Origin: Phycisphaerales bacterium UBA6054
Lineage (GTDB): Bacteria; Planctomycetota; Phycisphaerae; Phycisphaerales; UBA1924
Direction of reading: 5' to 3'
DNA: 7,775 nucleotides
NCBI GenBank assembly: GCA_002429045.1
Contig: DIYM01000130.1
Span: 1-7,775 of the forward strand
Program-made: the position numbers and the translations under genes
The notes under the pieces: model-generated
Database searches by the model: none
What the model was told of the DNA's origin: nothing
What the model saw: the letters and a program-made list of their open reading frames with translations, nothing else
Shown: one piece after another, positions 6,214-7,775 of the stretch
Layout of the letters: every line of letters begins with the position of its first letter
How positions within the stretch are numbered: the first letter of the stretch is position 1

Positions 6214-7107
6214 ATGATCAAGGAACTGTCCCGCGCTTCGGCGTCCAAGCTCACGCTCGGCACACAGGGGGCTTCGGTCTTGCTCTTGGTCGCTGCGGGC
6301 GCGGTCTTTGCGTTCGGGCTGCCCGAGCGTGAACGCCCAGCGACCACGCTGCCCGTCTCGATCACGGGCAGGACGGCTGGAACGACCGGGCCCGAGACCG
6401 CCGGTCCCTCGGGTGACGGCGTGCGCCAAGAGCCCCTGAAGATCGACATGGGGGGACTCGCGGCCCGGCTTTCCATGATCGACAACGCGCCGGAGCCCCC
6501 GGAGCCCGAGACGCCGGACGAGCCCGTCCTCGCGGGCGAAGAGCCCGGGCCCGATGACGGCGTGCCCCCCCAGCCGTTCGCGAGCCGTGTTCGCTACCTC
6601 GGGATGATCGAGGTGGGGCGGTCGTCGATGGCGTTCGTCAACATCGACGGGACGCAGCGGGTCGTCCGCGAGGGCAGCGTGGTTCAGCCTATGAAAGAAC
6701 GCCCCGAGTACGGCCCGTTGACGATCGAGGCGATCACCGCGTCGCGGATCACCGTGTCGCACGAAGACGGCAGCGCGGACATCGGGCTCTCGCAGCGGGA
6801 GGGCCCCGCGATCACGATGGTCGCCGGCGGCGAGATCGAGCGTGTCGGGACCGAACGCACGGAGTTGGAACAGCCTCGGATGCTGGGCCAGTTCGAGACC
6901 AACACGAACGGCGACCCGCTCCCGGCGGCCGAGATCGATCGGCGCCGCCGGGCCATCGAGCGGCAACGCAACCGCCAGCCGCGGAACCCGGACGCCCAAA
7001 CCGCCGGGACACGCCGGGCCGGCGCGCTCGGTGCCAACGCGTTGAACCGCGCCCGCGACAACCAGCGCCGCCCTCAGCGTGAACAGAACACCGGGGGCGA
7101 TGAGTAG
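6214..7107 (+). CDS. GspC/PilP-like inner-membrane protein with periplasmic HR-type domain
   Basis: A 297-residue protein with a short cytoplasmic N terminus, one membrane helix (~19-36) and a periplasmic remainder. After an Ala/Gly/Pro/Thr-rich linker and an acidic Pro/Glu segment (~91-121) comes a compact region (~124-205). It begins RVRYLGMIEVG and has the pattern of short beta strands with 'A-F-V-N-I-D-G' and 'V-R-E-G-S-V-V' seen in the homology region of GspC and in PilP, which dock on the secretin N0 domain. The final ~57 residues are Arg/Asn/Gln-rich, strongly basic and likely disordered; GspC proteins often end in a PDZ or coiled-coil instead. As the sixth gene of the operon it is the best candidate for the link between platform and outer-membrane secretin. 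In classical clusters gspC comes first, so the order is unusual. The assignment rests on topology, strand pattern and context, not strong identity. Confidence 0.6.
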   Translation: MIKELSRASASKLTLGTQGASVLLLVAAGAVFAFGLPERERPATTLPVSITGRTAGTTGPETAGPSGDGVRQEPLKIDMGGLAARLSMIDNAPEPPEPETPDEPVLAGEEPGPDDGVPPQPFASRVRYLGMIEVGRSSMAFVNIDGTQRVVREGSVVQPMKERPEYGPLTIEAITASRITVSHEDGSADIGLSQREGPAITMVAGGEIERVGTERTELEQPRMLGQFETNTNGDPLPAAEIDRRRRAIERQRNRQPRNPDAQTAGTRRAGALGANALNRARDNQRRPQREQNTGGDE

Positions 7108-7127
7108 ACCCGGTTCCAGTGCCTTCG

Positions 7128-7141
7128 GCCGCCACCGCGGC
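7128..7141 (+). other. Small GC hairpin after the C-like gene
   Basis: GCCGC, a 4-nt loop (CACC) and GCGGC form a 5-bp stem in the 72-nt gap before the last gene. No T-tract follows. It could slow transcription or be chance. Confidence 0.15.
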
Positions 7142-7179
7142 GTGTACCACCCTGCCGACAGCGACCACGAAGACCGACC

Positions 7180-7775
7180 TTGAGCGAACGAGCATGCTAC
7201 ATCCAGAGAGGCGATCGCGGAGTCCAGATCCGCTCCGCGAAGCTGATCGGTGAGCGATCGGTCGAACGCTGGGACGCCGACCCCAGCGCGGACGCGATGA
7301 GCGCCGAGAGAGGCGTGATCGATACCGCCGAGTGGATCCGCGCCAGTCTGAGCGAAACCCGCAGCGCCAAGCGCCTGGACACGCTGTGCCTTGATGTAGA
7401 CGGGGCGGCGTGCTCGTGGGTGCGCGGGCAGGATGCCGAGGCGGAACTGATCCGGTCGGCGATCGATGGCGTCGACGCGGAAGCCGACGAGGACGGGTTG
7501 CACGCCGGCCCGAGCGGGCACGGCATCGCCGAGCGGCTCCCCGCGTTGGGGCACGAGCTCGACCTGGACATCCTCGGGGGGCCGGGCACGGATGAGCGGG
7601 CGGCGGTGCTGGCCGCTCCGGACGCCCCGGCGCGTCTTCTGCTCGATCGGCTCGACGCGCTCGGCGTGCGGGTCGGGCGTGTGATCACCCTCTGGCACGC
7701 GATCGCCGAGGCGTGGGACCCCGGCGCACGCGCCGGTTCGCACGCGGACCACGCGGGCATCGTCTCGACCGATCA
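7180..7775 (+). CDS. Partial gene with TTG start, possible GspL/PilM-like platform protein
   Basis: A frame open from the C-like stop codon to the window end without a stop. The only usual start codon near the upstream end is TTG at 7180, giving 198 visible residues beginning MSERACYIQRGD; an ATG at 7297 (residue 40) is an alternative. No clear Shine-Dalgarno precedes the TTG. The protein is cytoplasmic-looking, rich in Asp, Ala and Arg, with no membrane segment so far. The segment LDTLCLDVDGAACSWVRG (~66-83) and, more clearly, APDAPARLLLDRLDALGVRV (~146-165) followed by a Leu-Trp-His-Ala helix resemble the GspL/PilM pattern 'a.p...l..ll..l...G..v..v....al'. GspL/PilM are actin-like platform proteins that sit beside GspC, F and M, so the position fits. 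Identity is not certain; an unrelated lineage-specific protein is the alternative. Third-position G/C bias matches the neighbouring genes. Confidence 0.55.
   Translation, partial: MSERACYIQRGDRGVQIRSAKLIGERSVERWDADPSADAMSAERGVIDTAEWIRASLSETRSAKRLDTLCLDVDGAACSWVRGQDAEAELIRSAIDGVDAEADEDGLHAGPSGHGIAERLPALGHELDLDILGGPGTDERAAVLAAPDAPARLLLDRLDALGVRVGRVITLWHAIAEAWDPGARAGSHADHAGIVSTD

Noticed and set aside
4852..6571. Homopolymer runs (C7 at 4852, G8 at 5159, C7 at 6565, with G7 at 4191) as possible phase-variation switches.
   Set aside because: With G and C each near one third of bases, a handful of runs of seven or more is expected by chance in 7.8 kb, and the lengths are short for slipped-strand switching.
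4981..7752. A 923-codon open frame on the minus strand covering the K-like, C-like and last genes.
   Set aside because: Its translation is Arg/Asp/Gly/Pro/His-rich without a recognisable domain, and it is antisense to genes with clear family motifs. Long antisense frames are expected where third positions are mostly G or C.
1..7775. CRISPR arrays, tRNA or rRNA genes, insertion sequences and attachment sites.
   Set aside because: No regularly spaced repeats, cloverleaf-like segments, transposase motifs or flanking terminal repeats were seen in any part of the window.

Overview
The window reads as high-GC bacterial chromosome (roughly two thirds G+C by eye) from a Gram-negative organism. It carries an inner-membrane type II secretion (T2SS) or type IV pilus-like platform protein, a set of prepilin-type pseudopilins and a c-type cytochrome. 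The style of the prepilin motifs (for example RGAFTLVE), the loose pseudopilin similarity and the base composition suggest a planctomycete, perhaps a Phycisphaerae lineage. This placement is inference; no rRNA or phylogenetic marker is present.

Layout: (1) 1-458, plus strand: the 3' end of a secreted protein that ends in a CxxCH haem site about ten residues from its C terminus, like class II cytochromes c. (2) 546-1580, minus strand, convergent with the first gene: an L-threonine 3-dehydrogenase of the zinc-dependent medium-chain family. It keeps its catalytic zinc ligands, but all four structural-zinc cysteines are substituted. (3) 1581-1896: a divergent intergenic region with no convincing gene, containing a candidate promoter for the dehydrogenase and two alternative Shine-Dalgarno/ATG pairs. 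(4) 1897-7775, plus strand: a T2SS-type operon in the order GspF, GspG, GspI-like, GspJ-like, GspK-like, GspC/PilP-like, then a partial gene that starts at TTG, runs off the window and may be GspL/PilM-like.

The operon would encode the inner-membrane and pseudopilus half of an envelope-spanning machine. GspF is the polytopic platform protein. GspG is the major pseudopilin. The I, J and K-like proteins would form the pseudopilus tip, and the C-like protein would link the platform to the outer-membrane secretin across the periplasm. Junctions from G to K are very tight (1-nt gap, then ATGA and GTGA overlaps), which suggests translational coupling. GspH, the ATPase GspE, the secretin GspD and the prepilin peptidase are not in the window.

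Most other open frames, including a 923-codon antisense one across 4981-7752, are shadows produced by G/C-rich third codon positions. The most noteworthy points are the structural-zinc-free threonine dehydrogenase, the divergent operon with a C-like gene after K, the oversized J-like and C-like proteins with low-complexity extensions, and the partial TTG-start gene at the right edge.
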